Source of the DNA: Asparagopsis taxiformis
Lineage: Eukaryota; Rhodophyta; Florideophyceae; Bonnemaisoniales; Bonnemaisoniaceae
Assembly: GCA_030407315.1 (NCBI GenBank)
Contig: JALQPE010001805.1
Location: 124,001 to 188,000, forward strand
DNA length: 64,000 bases
Reading direction: 5' to 3'
A program made the position numbers and the translations under genes. The notes under the pieces are model-generated. The model was not told where the DNA came from. It saw only the letters and a list, made by a program, of their open reading frames with translations, and made no database searches. Below, one piece after another: positions 8,880 through 20,770 of this stretch; position 1 is the first letter of the stretch, and each line of letters begins with the position of its first letter.

Positions 8880-9860
8880 CATCACGGCGACCACTCTATT
8901 TTTCCTTGTCGGTCGACTCCATTTTGTCTTTAATTTTTTCATCCTCTCGCTCACACCCCTTCCATTTGGTGCTCACCTCCCCCGTACTGTACCTCAAACA
9001 CCCCCAATACCACTCTAGAACGCATTTTCAGCTACCTATCCCCGCTTCCACGGTGCACACCTCCATTCCATACCTACTTTTCTGCTCTACCGTACAGATT
9101 TCTTATAACCAGTCCTCATACTACCTCAGAATAGGGAAAAACATCCCTATCCCCTCGACCATGCTCTCCCCATCACCTTTGCAACGTATTGTTCTTCAAT
9201 ACCCTCTCTCCTCTACCTTCAACCCCTCTCCTTCGCCCTCTCCACAAAACTTCCCCTGCAGCTTACTCTTCGACCTGCTCCACCCCTCCCTCCCTCACCT
9301 GCTCCATGCCCCCACGCCATCCGCATCTTCGATACCGTATACCACCACCACCACACCACCGGCCCACGCTCCCGCTCCCCCGCCGTCTCCCCAGAAACCT
9401 CCCCGCTCTGAAACACATATCAACCCCCACACTTCGCACCCATCCTCCCACTCCCCTCCCTCCCCAAATACAATAACCCTCTTCTTCCCCATCACATCCC
9501 CACTCACCACAGCCAGAACAGACGCCACCCCCCTTCCCACCTCTTTCTCCTCACTTTCCTAAAACCCCCTCCTCTCGGGGCCTTCAACCGCACCCTCCTA
9601 CGGTCCCACCTAAACACCTCCTCCGCCCTCACTACCCAACACCCCGCAGCGCTCCCCCAATCCCCATAATATGCTTGTCGGCACTCCTCTCCGAATCACA
9701 CTCCAATCTAAACCCGCACTCCGTACATTTCCACTTCCCCCTGTACCATCCCATCCCAAGATTCCATCCACCCCCCACAGAACACATCCTCATACCACAG
9801 AAGAATTTTCTTCCTCTCATACCTCATCCTTAAAACCTCCATCTCTTCCATGTAAATTTC
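8880..9860. other. Pyrimidine-rich tract inside the TIR element
   Basis: The plus strand is dominated by C and T for about 1 kb, with many CCT/CTC runs. It gives long but low-complexity open frames rich in Pro, Ser and Thr that I do not accept as genes. The right-hand end of the element (18.0-19.9 kb) is conversely G/purine-rich on the plus strand, so the strand skew is mirrored about the centre. Confidence 0.55.
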
Positions 9861-10019
9861 GATGTAAATATTTTCTCCACTATGCAAACTCATACATGTA
9901 TGAGCGTATGCCTTTCCGCTTCGTCACCCTGAATATTTGTATTCATGTATTCATAAAATGGAGCCACCCACATCCCTATCCCGTTCTGCAAGCTTTACAA
10001 ACCACCAGACGCATACTCC

Positions 10020-12690
10020 ACAACTATACAACAAACACTACTCGCTATTTCAGACGACGCGGTACACAAGTAGCGTAGTCTCAACCTTCCGTGACGCCTT
10101 CCCTGATGCGTACAAGTGCGAAAACACGTCTAGACGTATATCACAAGTGAGCGCGGGAATTTTCGGCACAGGAGATGCTGGCCACCAAATTGATTTTTCG
10201 GAAATTTTAGAATTTCTGGGCTGGCCAGCAATGCAATCGAGCTGGACATCCACCGGACGTCCATTTCAGGTTGATCGTGAGAGAGTAGGGCGGGACCATG
10301 ATGAAACAAGGACCAAGACCTGTCCCTGACGTGTTGAGCCTGAAATCGACCCTTCGTAAGACGCGATTTTGGCTTACAGTTGGTGCTTACAGAAGCCAGT
10401 GATGACCCCGGTCGGGGCGGCAGCCGGTCCTGGGGCCGTTGTGGCCAAATTAGACACCTTGATTTGAATTGAAATTTGGGCTATTCTCAAAAACATGCAC
10501 ATGTGAACATGTTTTTGAGATGGGGGTCTGCCGTACGGCACAATCGACCCGCCCAAATCGATGATTTTTCACAATTTTTTTCTGCCCGAAATTTTAGAAT
10601 TTCTGGGCTCGCCAGCAATGCAATTGAGCCGGACATCCACCAGACGTCCATTCTGGGTTGTTCGTATGCTGCTCACATCTACGCATTACAGCAACCACGC
10701 AGGCGGGCCACTGCTCATACAAAGTGCACGGAATATGAGTAACGTGATGTGTGAGTGTTGTTTGTCGTGAGGATGTAAGGTGGGACCATGATGAAACAGG
10801 GAAAAAAGATGTCTCCCTAGCATAACTTGGGCTTGAAGCCTGGAATCGACCCTTCGTAAGACGCGATTTTGGCTTACAGTTAGTGCTTACGAAGCCAGTG
10901 ACGGCCCCGGTCGGGCGGCAGCCGGTTCCTGGGGCCGTTGTGGCCAAATTAGACACCTTGATTTGAATTGAAATTTGGGCTATTCTCAAAAACATGCACA
11001 TGTGAACATGTTTTTGAGATGGGGGTCTGCCGTACGGCACAATCGACCCGCCCAAATCGATGATTTTTCACAATTTTTTTCTGCCCGAAATTTTAGAATT
11101 TCTGGGCTGGCCAGCAGTGCAATCGAGCTGGACATCCACAGGACGTCCATTCTGGGTTGTTCGTATGCTGCTCACATCTACGCATTACAGCAACCACGCA
11201 GGCGGGCCCACTGCTCATACGAAGTGCACGTAGCATGTGCAGCATGATGGATGAGCAGTGTTTGTCGTGAGAAAGTGGGGTGGGAGCATGTCGAAACAAG
11301 GACCAAAACTTCGCCCTGGCGTATTGAGCCTGAGCCTGGAATCGACCCTTCGTGAGATGTGGCTTTGCTTACAGTTGGTGCTTACAGAAGCCAGTGACGG
11401 CCCCGGCCGGGGCAGCAGCCGGTTCCTGGGGCCGTTGTGGCCAAATTAGACACCTTGATTTGAATTGAAATTTGGGCTATTCTCAAAAACATGCACATGT
11501 GAACATGTTTTTGAGATGGGGGTGTGCCGTACGGCACTTTCGACCGCCCAAATCGATATAATTTTGCAATTTTTTTCTGACTGAAATTTTAGAATTTCTG
11601 GGCTCGCCAGCAATGCAATTGAGCTGGACATTCACCGGACGTCCATTTCAGGTTGGTCGAGTATTGCACATGGATACAGTTTTGCAGCTATTTCTCAGCC
11701 CAACATTTTAGAATTTCAGGGCTGACCAGCAATGTAACCGAGCCGGACTTCTACTGGACGTCCATTTCAAGTTAGGCTAGTGCTGCACATTTGCTCGCAT
11801 CGCAGCAACTAAGCAAGTGTTGACAGCACCGAGATGCCATGCAGACAAGGGAGAATCGGCTGCAAACGGCTTCCCTGGTCGGCGGCTGGATGTCTGGATG
11901 TGAATGGCTGCAAGCATGGAAATCTTGCTACCGCACAGCGCATACACACTGCAGCAGCACATCACTGACGCATGCGAAAGTTGGGTGCTGCAGTGCGTGG
12001 TTGTTGTGTGTTTGTGTGTTTGTGTGTGTATGACGAACCTTGTGGTATCCCTAGGCGTGCACTGGTTCAAAAGTTTGGACTGCCCCATCGGTCGTACTTT
12101 GGCGCATTTACATGCATCGGAGAACGACCAAGGAGGTAGAGCAGCAATCGCTGTTGGCTGAGCGTCCAAACTGGAGGGCTTGGGGCAATGGTTCTATAGC
12201 AGTCATTTATAGGACGCCCACCGTTGATGACTGAGATCCACGGTGGGTTTAGTATTCATGGTGTTGTCCTGCATTGGCGGACGTCGAAGACGAGTACTTC
12301 CAGTGAGCGTCCAAGGTGAACAGCTCAGCAGAGGATTATGATGTGGATGTGAAGGCATGGATGAGGCCAGCAGGAACGTTTCTGCAAGATGGGCGTGAGT
12401 GGGTAAGTGAGCGGGGAGGGGCCGCTCGGGGCGCTTGGTAGCTTCTGGGGCCGTTGTGGCCAAATTAGAATCAAGCCTATGTCCGGCGGACGTCCTGAAT
12501 TGCTTTATTTTTTGGGCTATTCTCAAAAACATGCACATGTGAACATGTTTTTGAGATGGGGGTGTGCCGTACGGCACTTTCGACCGCCCAAATCGATGTA
12601 TTTTTGCATTTTTTTTCTGACTGAAATTTTAGAATTTCTGGGCTCGCCAGCAATGCAATTGCGCTGGTCATTCACCGGACGTCCATTTCC
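10020..12690 (+). repeat. Left arm of large inverted repeat (palindrome-rich satellite)
   Basis: This stretch is the inverse of 15312-17560 at very high identity. It contains four copies of a complex unit of about 0.5 kb. Each unit carries a hairpin CTCAAAAACATG...CATGTTTTTGAG (10486-10519, 10985-11018, 11482-11515, 12522-12555), a near-by palindrome such as GTGCCGTACGGCAC (11524-11537), a GGCCCC/GGGGCC core, and a terminal GGACGTCC word. The open frames in the units are byproducts of the repeats and appear in both arms. Confidence 0.85.
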
Positions 12691-15311
12691 ATTTCAGATC
12701 TACTGGTTGCACTAGGCCTGAAAGTGTTTCTGGATAGGGCCGAATAACGACCTGGGCAGCACGCACTGCGTAAGATGATCTGTGTGATGCAGACTGCAAG
12801 GATTTCTATGGTGATTCTGGCTGGGGAATGTGGTAAGCTTGATTGTTGCGTGGCTTTGTATCTCCTTGCCTGCCATTTTGCTTGGATATTTACACGAGCG
12901 ATCAAACCGAAGACGCCGACTCGGCACAACTACCAACTCTCCTAGCTTCGAGTCAGCGCCATCTAATTGCAACTTGTGACACTCAAGACGAATACGTTGT
13001 GCTGATCTCTGCAATGAAAATTGAGTTAGTGCTGCAGTTCTTTTGGTCGATGCCAATATGCAGGGATACTGTTTACACCTTTTGGGAGTCAAGAAGTTCT
13101 CAGATTGCAAATCAAATCAGATCATGGTAGAATATCTGACTTTTCTCTCTTCCCTTCACCACATCTGCATCCGGAGCTGAGCCAAGCTGAGCTGGAGGGA
13201 CCCGGCCGCTGACCCCTGTCATTCTCATAAAAATCTTTAATGCAATACTATTCGTGTATGGTAATGTAAGTGCTAATGAAAATGTATACAAGTCTAGAAT
13301 AAACGTTGCAGTGGTTCTTTGTAGCTATCGATACTTGCTAAAAATCTGTAGCTTTTGCTTCTCGCATGGACGAGTTGCAGTCTTTGTGTTTGTTTCATTT
13401 CTGCCACAAACGAGAGGCAATCAGGGTCTGTGTGCACATAGAGAATGATTTAATATATGCGCTCATTGCCGTCGTAGATACTTTTAACAATGGCCAGTAC
13501 GTTTCTCTCGGCCGCCGCCGGGTACGGTCGGACTGAAAGATCGGGGAGATGTGTGGAGAGTAGTGTTTGGATAGAGACGAACGTTGCGATGGATGGAATG
13601 GTGATGATTTCATGCTGAAGCGATGGGAGATGGATGGATATGGTTGAATGAAATCTAGTATTCCGAAGGAGGCCTTTTCTCGAGGAAGAGGCATTATATT
13701 CTCACAAAGCATGTAGATACTGGTTTCCAGTTTGGTATGCTATTGTAGCTCAATTCACATCTTATCTACACGTACGTATGGAGAGAGATCCAAGTGTGCG
13801 TGGCACAAGTCCAACGGTGAAACAACGCAGTATGAAACTACCACAGATAAGGCGGCGTACAAAATCCTCGACTCAAGGCAGCTCTCAGGCTTTCGTGAGC
13901 ACCGACTTCGTTCCACCAAGATGTTGCGGAAATATGTGCTGGTCTAACTTGATACGACCATTGGACAGTTTTTGCTCTCTAAGCAATGAGCGAAAAATCA
14001 ATGATTGCGCGTGTCGTCGGTACGGTCTTGTAATGTTGGCTCAACCAATAACATCTAACGTTGAGTTATCCACCCTCCGCCGTGTCGTGTCGTAAATTTG
14101 CACAGAAAATTTGTTTCAAATCTTTGCTCCAATTATCAGCTCAAATACGGCATTGATCTCCAGCTTCATCTGGACAGAAACACCGATCGCTCGATGTCTG
14201 TCTCAGAATAAACCGCAGTCAAACGCCATGCGGAAAGTTTCATCGCTTCCCGTTGCGACTGAATCTGCAAACGCCACACAAAAAATTGCCCTTTCCGCGT
14301 CCGGAACGAACGCCGACTACATGTCGTCAGGTTCCTGATCGACTGGATCGATGGAGCTTGCTCTGCAGGAGAGCAGGACAGGCGGTTTGTTATGCCTGGA
14401 CAATTTCCATACCGATCTCCCTTCTTGAGTGCAAAATTACGAGTCTAGAAATTGACCTGCATCGGCTGCTGTATCACATCTGTGCTAAGGATTGATGATA
14501 CCCGTACCGCTGAGAATTGCAGCTCTGGTAACGTGGGGATGATGTGCTGAACACGCAGAACGCTGATCCATAACGGGACTGCTTCATAGGCATAGTACGG
14601 AATGTATTGAGACAGCCCAAGCGAATTCAGGAGGGAGCACCAGGGCAGTGCGCGGTGACTCAGCAGATACCAGTGGTGAGTGGTCTAAATGGGGCTACAC
14701 ACGAGTTTGTCAATGAACAGTCTAGTTTAGTTTGGAAATGTGTCGGATGGATGGTATGTTGTAAATGTCGACAGATTTGAGGAAGCGATAGAAGCAGAAG
14801 CAATCAGCACCGTGTAGTTGCATCAAGGCTTTAGTGGCCATTGCTAGAGAACTTTCTCCAATGCCCTTATTGCAGGATGGGCAGAAAACCCGGCCGTTTC
14901 GAGATTGAAGAATTCATTGCGCAGATTGAATGAATGCAATTGACGGAGAATGCAGAAGTATACAATGGTATCGTTTTGCAGGGTGACGTAGGGAAACATG
15001 TTGGGCTTGTTGGAAATGCTGAGAGCGATGATGAGATCCAGTCGTTTCCGTCGTAGATGGCAGTGCTTATTTTCTGCACGGCTAGCTTGTCTGCTGGGCG
15101 ACTGGGCGGTATTGGCGTACGATGAAGCGGACTGGTGGTGTTTAAATGACATTTTTTGTTTGAAGATGGATGTATGTGTGCGACTAGAATGTAGTAAGAG
15201 CATGAAAATGTTTATGTTTGATGGGCGTCGCATGTTGGGGGACTTTATGTCGTGTGGGGCAATAATGTATCAGGTATTTGAAGCAGACAGCAATCGCTTG
15301 AGCGCATATAG
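12691..15311. other. Single-copy centre of the inverted repeat
   Basis: 2.6 kb of unique sequence lies between the arms. The longest open frames are about 130 codons, on both strands, and none resembles a transposase, recombinase or other known domain. If the element ever coded for its own mobility enzyme this is the natural place, but I see nothing convincing here. Confidence 0.5.
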
Positions 15312-17560
15312 ACGTCCGGTGAATGACCAGCGCAATTGCATTGCTGGCGAGCCCAGAAATTCTAAAATTTCAGTCAGAAAAAAATGCAAAAATACATCGA
15401 TTTGGGCGGTCGAAAGTGCCGTACGGCACACCCCCATCTCAAAAACATGTTCACATGTGCATGTTTTTGAGAATAGCCCAAAAAATAAAGCAATTCAGGA
15501 CGTCTGCCGGACATAGGCTTGATTCTAATTTGGCCACAACGGCCCCAGAAGCTACCAAGCGCCCCGAGCGGCCCCTCCCCGCTCACTTACCCACTCACGC
15601 CCATCTTGCAGAAACGTTCCTGCTGGCCTCATCCATGCCTTCACATCCACATCATAATCCTCTGCTGAGCTGTTCACCTTGGACGCTCACTGGAAGTACT
15701 CGTCTTCGACGTCCGCCAATGCAGGACAACACCATGAATACTAAACCCACCGTGGATCTCAGTCATCAACGGTGGGCGTCCTATAAATGACTGCTATAGA
15801 ACCATTGCCCCAAGCCCTCCAGTTTGGACGCTCAGCCAACAGTGATTGCTGCTCTACCTCCTTGGTCGTTCTCCGATGCATGTAAATGCGCCAAAGTACG
15901 ACCGATGGGGCAGTCCAAACTTTTTGTACCAGTGCACGCCTAGGGATACCACAAGGTTCGTCATACACACACAAAGACACAAACACACAAACACACAAAC
16001 ACACAAACACACAAACACACAAACACACAAACACACAAACACACAAACACACAAACACACAAACACACAAACAACCACGCACTGCAGCACCCAACTTTCG
16101 CATGCGACAGTGATGTGCTGCTGCAGTGTGTATGCGCTGTGCGGTAGCAAGATTTCCATGCTTGCAGCCATTCACATCCAGACATCCAGCCGCCGACCAG
16201 GGAAGCCGTTTGCAGCCGATTCTCCCTTGTCTGCATGGCATCTCGGTGCTGTCAACACTTGCTTAGTTGCTGCGATGCGAGCAAATGTGCAGCACTAGCC
16301 TAACTTGAAATGGACGTCCAGTAGAAGTCCGGCTCGGTTACATTGCTGGTCAGCCCTGAAATTCTAAAATGTTGGGCTGAGAAATAGCTGCAAAACTGTA
16401 TCCATGTGCAATACTCGACCAACCTGAAATGGACGTCCGGTGAATGTCCAGCTCAATTGCATTGCTGGCGAGCCCAGAAATTCTAAAATTTCAGTCAGAA
16501 AAAAATTGCAAAATTATATCGATTTGGGCGGTCGAAAGTGCCGTACGGCACACCCCCATCTCAAAAACATGTTCACATGTGCATGTTTTTGAGAATAGCC
16601 CAAATTTCAATTCAAATCAAGGTGTCTAATTTGGCCACAACGGCCCCAGGAACCGGCTGCCGCCCCGACCGGGGCCGTCACTGGCTTCGGTAAGCACTAA
16701 CTGTAAGCCAAAATCGCGTCTTACGAAGGGTCGATTCCAGGCTTCAAGCCCAAGTTATGCTAGGGAGACATCTTTTTCCCTGTTTCATCATGGTCCCACC
16801 TTACATCCTCACGACAAACAACACTCACACATCACGTTACTCATATTCCGTGCACTTTGTATGAGCAGTGGGCCCGCCTGCGTGGTTGCTGCAATGCATG
16901 GATGTGGGCAGCACACGACCAACCTGAAATGGACGTCCGGTGGATGTCCGGCTCAATTGCATTGCTGGCGAGCCCAGAAATTCTAAAATTTCGGGCAGAA
17001 AAAAATTGTGAAAAATCATCGATTTGGGCGGGTCGATTGTGCCGTACGGCAGACCCCCATCTCAAAAACATGTTCACATGTGCATGTTTTTGAGAATAGC
17101 CCAAATTTCAATTCAAATCAAGGTGTCTAATTTGGCCACAACGGCCCCAGGAACCGGCTGCTGCCCCGACCGGGGTCATCACTGGCTTCGGTAAGCACTA
17201 ACTGTAAGCCAAAATCGCGTCTTACGAAGGGTCGATTTCAGGCTCAACACGTCAGGGACAGGTCTTGGTCCTTGTTTCATCATGGTCCCGCCCTACTCTC
17301 TCACGATCAACCTGAAATGGACGTCCGGTGGATGTCCAGCTCGATTGCATTGCTGGCCAGCCCAGAAATTCTAAAATTTCCGAAAAATCAATTTGGTGGC
17401 TCAGCATCTCCTGTGCAGAAAACTCTCGCACTCATTTCTGATATACGTTTTGACGTGTTTTTTACTTTTAAGCATCAGGAAAGGCGTTACGGAAAATTGG
17501 GACTACGCCACTTGTGAGCCGCGTCGTCTGAGATAGCGAGTAGAGTTTGTTGTATAGTAT
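15312..17560 (-). repeat. Right arm of large inverted repeat
   Basis: Inverse of 10020-12690, with three hairpin units (15438-15471, 16560-16593, 17061-17094) instead of four, so one unit has been gained or lost. The outermost match is the stretch near 17525-17560 against 10020-10055. Confidence 0.85.
15965..16074. repeat. 8-bp minisatellite (ACACACAA)n
   Basis: About 12 copies of an 8-bp ACACACAA unit in the right arm. The matching point of the left arm (about 12003-12031) has only about three, so the array changed size after the arms were formed. Confidence 0.85.
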
Positions 17561-18108
17561 TTATATTGTACTCCAAATGTGCGTTCGAGACCTCGTTTGT
17601 AATGTTCTCGTGGTTTTGTGGGTATCAGTTTTGTGCTCACTTCTGGCAGCCCAATGGTGGAATGTGCCTGAGCGATCAATCATCACCGCTAGGTCACACA
17701 TTTTGCTGGCAACGTGCGCTTGGAAGGATGAATGACCGCCGTGGGAGATGGATTTTCAATTAATTCATTTGAAATAATAAAATTATATTAATTGCGAACT
17801 TCATGGAATAAGTTTGTGCTTTACAGTGGATATTACAGGGATCATTTAAGGGAAGCAAATGGATTGTGATATATATGATTATACCATTCCGATGTTCTCG
17901 ATCCGGATCTCATCATTCGGGAGTTCAGAGACCATGGCTTGGGCCATTATTAATCTCAATACCGGCGATGATATGGAGTATGCACAGCAGGACTTAAGCT
18001 GACGTTGAAAGCTGTCCAGTCGACGCCGCAGGTTAACCTGTGGAATTCCACTTCTCCGCCGTCACTGGCTGAGGTTCTTTGGTCGTGTTTCCTTTGTTTG
18101 GTGTAGAG
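17561..18108. other. Non-coding stretch between the right arm and the microexon array
   Basis: No gene, RNA or repeat recognised. There is a short AT-rich patch at about 17755-17800. Confidence 0.5.
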
Positions 18109-19677
18109 GATAGAACGACGGTGAGTATGCCAGTTTGGAGAGTATGCAGCGAGGGAAGCGTGTGTTTTGAGTCGTACTGTTGTCGTTGATGCGATATTGA
18201 TTCATTAGAAGCTTCGTGAGTCATGGTTTGCATGTTGTGAACCATGGGAGGCAGGTAAGTAAGTGAGTCTCGCGGGTGTGCAATAAGGGATGCATGGGTT
18301 TTTAGTCTGACTGTTCTGGTTCATTTTGATGTTGTATAGGTGGTGCAGGAATAGTGATGAAGGTAAGTTTCATTGAGCTGAAAGACGGGTTTCGCGATGA
18401 AATGGAATGCTGACTACATTTTTTCGTTGCACGATTTGTGAATTATTGGTTGTATTGTTTGTATGATGCAACGAGATGAAGAGGTTAAGTGCGTCCTGAG
18501 GGTATGAAGCGAGGGAAGTGTTTGTTTTAAATGTGACTGTCGTCTTTTATGCAATATTTATTTATTGGGAGCTTAGTGAGTCATGGTGCATATTTGCTGA
18601 AGGGTGGAAAGGAGGTAGGTGAGCATTTGAGGGGTGCAGTGAGTGGAATGTGGGTTTTGAGTCTGACTGCTGTGGTTGATGTTGATTTTGTGTAGGTGAT
18701 TCTGGAATGGTGATGACGGAAGGTAAGTTACATTGAGCGCCTAGTTAAGTTGCGCGAAGATATGGAATGCTGACTACATTTTTTTGTACAATTTTTGACT
18801 TATGGTTTCTATTGTGTGCAGGATACAACGAGGGTAAGTGAGTTCTGAGGGTATGCAGCGAGGGAAGCATGGGTTTTCAGTCCGACTGTTGTTGTTGATT
18901 TCGATTTTTTGTAGGTGATGCAGGAATGGTGATGACGGAAGGTAAGTTGCATTTAGCGCGCAGTCCGGTGGTGCGAAGATGCGGAATGTTGACTTCATTT
19001 GTTGGTTGTGAGATTTTCGACTTTTGGTATGTATTGTGTGTAGAATGAAACGAGAGTAAGTGAGTTCTGAGGGTATGCATCGAGAGAAGTGTTTGTTTCG
19101 AATCTGACTATTGCAGTTAATGCGATATTTATTCATTGGAAGCTTATCCAGTCATGGTGCGTATTGTGTCGAGCGAAGGAAAGTGCGGAAGTTTTGAGAG
19201 TATGCTGAGAGGGACATGTGGGTTTTGAGTCCGACTGTTGTGGTTGATTTCGATTTTATGCAGGTGATGCTGGAATGGTGATGACAGAAGGTAAGTTTCA
19301 TTGAGCGCCAAGACTTGTTTTGCGAAGATATGGACTGCTGACTTTGATTATTCATTGCAAGGTTTTTGGATCATGGTTTGTATTGTGTGTAGGATGGATG
19401 AGAGGTAAGTAAGGGATTTTCTAAGATATCTGGCGTGGTAAGCGTTGCTTTTGAATCTGACTGTTGGGGTTGATGTTGTGTATGTGATGCAGGAGTGGTG
19501 AAGCAGGAATGGCAGGACTCAGGGAGAGTGAAGAAGGGATCTAGGAAGATGGGGAATGAAGCTGTGAGGTGTTTCTGGTATGTGTATATTTTCAGGCATA
19601 CGATAGAAGTAAGAGTGGGTTTCAAGTCGTGTAAGATTTTGCTGACCATGTTCGTGTTTCATGTCTTGATGATTTAA
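18109..19677 (+). other. Array of microexon-like segments between consensus splice sites
   Basis: Short segments repeatedly sit between a TAG/CAG acceptor and a GTAAGT donor. The 27-nt type lies at 18696-18722, 18915-18941 and 19264-19290, with a 23-nt relative at 18340-18362. The 12-nt type lies at 18822-18833, 19044-19055 and 19393-19404, with an earlier one at 18109-18120. The gaps that would be introns are 81-102 bp, or about 208 and 333 bp where a degenerate pair intervenes. One frame reads through several joins as a repeated peptide like GDAGMVMTEGYNE and stays in frame with a last open stretch from 19493 to 19677; the 19044 segment would bring a TGA. Whether it is transcribed or spliced is inference. 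Confidence 0.5.
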
Positions 19678-19856
19678 TGGGCTGGGGTGGTGTCGAGGAA
19701 AGCGGGGATGGTATTGGGAAGGAGCAGATTTTTTGTAATCTAGGTCGTGAGGGTTCTTGAAGTATGTGCGGATGGTGGTGCATGGCGTTCGGATGGTAGG
19801 GAGAACGCGATAGTGAGGGAGATGGGTGATCGACGGTATGCTGACAGGTATTTTGT

Positions 19857-19976
19857 ATTCTGGCTGGATACGTATTCCATATTCTAGCTGGATACATATT
19901 CCGTATCCTGGCTTGATACGTATTTCCTATTCTAACCGGGTATTTATTTCCTATTCTGACCAGATATGTATTTCCT
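19857..19976. repeat. 24-bp tandem repeat, five copies
   Basis: Five 24-bp units of the form ATTCTGGCTGGATACGTATT plus four bases, at 19857, 19881, 19905, 19929 and 19953, diverging progressively. A truncated sixth follows at 19977. Confidence 0.85.
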
Positions 19977-20106
19977 ATTCTAGAGAGACGTATTGTATAC
20001 GAGCAGTTTCGTAAATGAGAGAATAAAATACGGTCCGATATGGGCCCTTAATTTACCATCCGCTGTAATTTCTTCCCTCCGGGTTTTTGCTGATATATTG
20101 TATACT

Positions 20107-20406
20107 GGATGTCGGGTCCTAGTATCCGGCCAACGTACTAGAAAAACTGGATGTCGGGTCCTAGTACTCCGCCAAACGTACTAGAGAAAGTGGATGTCGG
20201 GTCCTAGTATTCCGCCGAACGTACTAGAGAAAGTGGATGTCGGGTCCTAGGATCCCGCTGAATGTACTAGAGAAATTGGATGTCGGGTCCTAGTATTCCG
20301 CTGAATGTACTAGAGAAATTGGATGTCGGGTCCTAGTATTCCGCCGAACGTACTAGAGAAAGTGGATGTCGGGTCCTAGTATTCCGCCGAACGTACTAGA
20401 GAAAGT
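20107..20406. repeat. 43-bp tandem repeat, seven copies
   Basis: Units of 42-43 bp start GGATGTCGGGTCCTAG at 20107, 20149, 20192, 20235, 20278, 20321 and 20364. Most units hold the inverted pair CTAGTA-N12-TACTAG. The array is followed by a hairpin (about 20407-20455) whose arms are GGACGTCCGC-like and flank an A/T run. The repeat abuts the right TIR, so it probably serves as a set of binding sites. There are no unique spacers, so it is not a CRISPR array. Confidence 0.88.
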
Positions 20407-20504
20407 GGACGTCCGCATCCAAAAAATTTTTATTTTTTTTCGGACGCGGACGTTCATTTGTTCTAGTAAATCTCGGGGCCGACTAGGACCCGTACTAGAG
20501 AGAC

Positions 20505-20538
20505 TGGACGTCCGCGTCCACTTCCGAAAACACAGACG
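20505..20538 (-). repeat. Right terminal inverted repeat
   Basis: Inverse of 8583-8616 with two mismatches in 34 bp. It ends CACAGACG, followed by the AA duplication. Confidence 0.9.
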
Positions 20539-20540
20539 AA

Positions 20541-20770
20541 GGCCCTTCGACAGGCGCCGCGGCGACTTTCGTAATGACCGACGTGACCCCCGCCCGTGGG
20601 CGAACGAACGAAATGGCCAGCGTAATGGCCGCAGCGGAGTCTACGTGACGACTTCCGCTGACGAAACACCACTCGAGGTGGAAACGAGTCACGATGACGA
20701 ACGAGCTTCGTGGGCTCACGACGACAACGTGTCGAACGGCCCCGCGCCGGGAAACGACCAGGCGATGTAG
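20541..20770 (+). CDS. Chromovirus nucleocapsid, 3' half
   Basis: This continues the frame that stops being chromovirus sequence at 8580. It begins in an arginine-rich stretch (RPFDRRRGDFRNDRRDPRP), matching the basic tail of the zinc-knuckle segment, and ends TAG at 20768-20770. It overlaps the pol frame by about 73 bases. A GGGAAAC slippery heptamer lies in this frame 13 bases before the stop. Confidence 0.7.

Larger units (their letters stand above)
8583..20538. mobile_element. 11,956-bp terminal-inverted-repeat element nested in chromovirus gag
   Basis: The ends are 34-bp inverted repeats with two mismatches (first bases CGTCTGTGTT on both strands). The element is flanked by AA at 8581-8582 and AA at 20539-20540. 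Excising it with one AA joins the two gag-nucleocapsid segments in one open frame, which is strong support for these exact borders. Subterminal repeats carry CTAGTA/TACTAG and GGACGTCC motifs, as in DNA transposons whose transposase binds repeated sites. Inside are a large inverted repeat, a microexon-like array and several tandem arrays. I find no transposase, so it is either non-autonomous or of a type I do not recognise. The 2-bp duplication and TIR sequence do not match a superfamily I can name. Confidence 0.85.

Noticed and set aside
8699..9562. 287-codon plus-strand open frame rich in Pro, Ser, Thr
   Set aside because: It is low-complexity translation of a pyrimidine-rich tract, crosses the subterminal repeats, and has no domain.
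12691..15311. Frames of up to about 130 codons in the centre of the TIR element as a transposase
   Set aside because: No DDE/DDD spacing, zinc-binding or recombinase motif in any frame.
15312..15790. 155-172-codon frames in the right arm and their inverse in the left arm
   Set aside because: They are byproducts of palindromic satellite units; the same peptides appear in all units in several frames.
20107..20406. Possible CRISPR array
   Set aside because: Units are contiguous 43-bp tandem repeats without unique spacers, in eukaryotic DNA.
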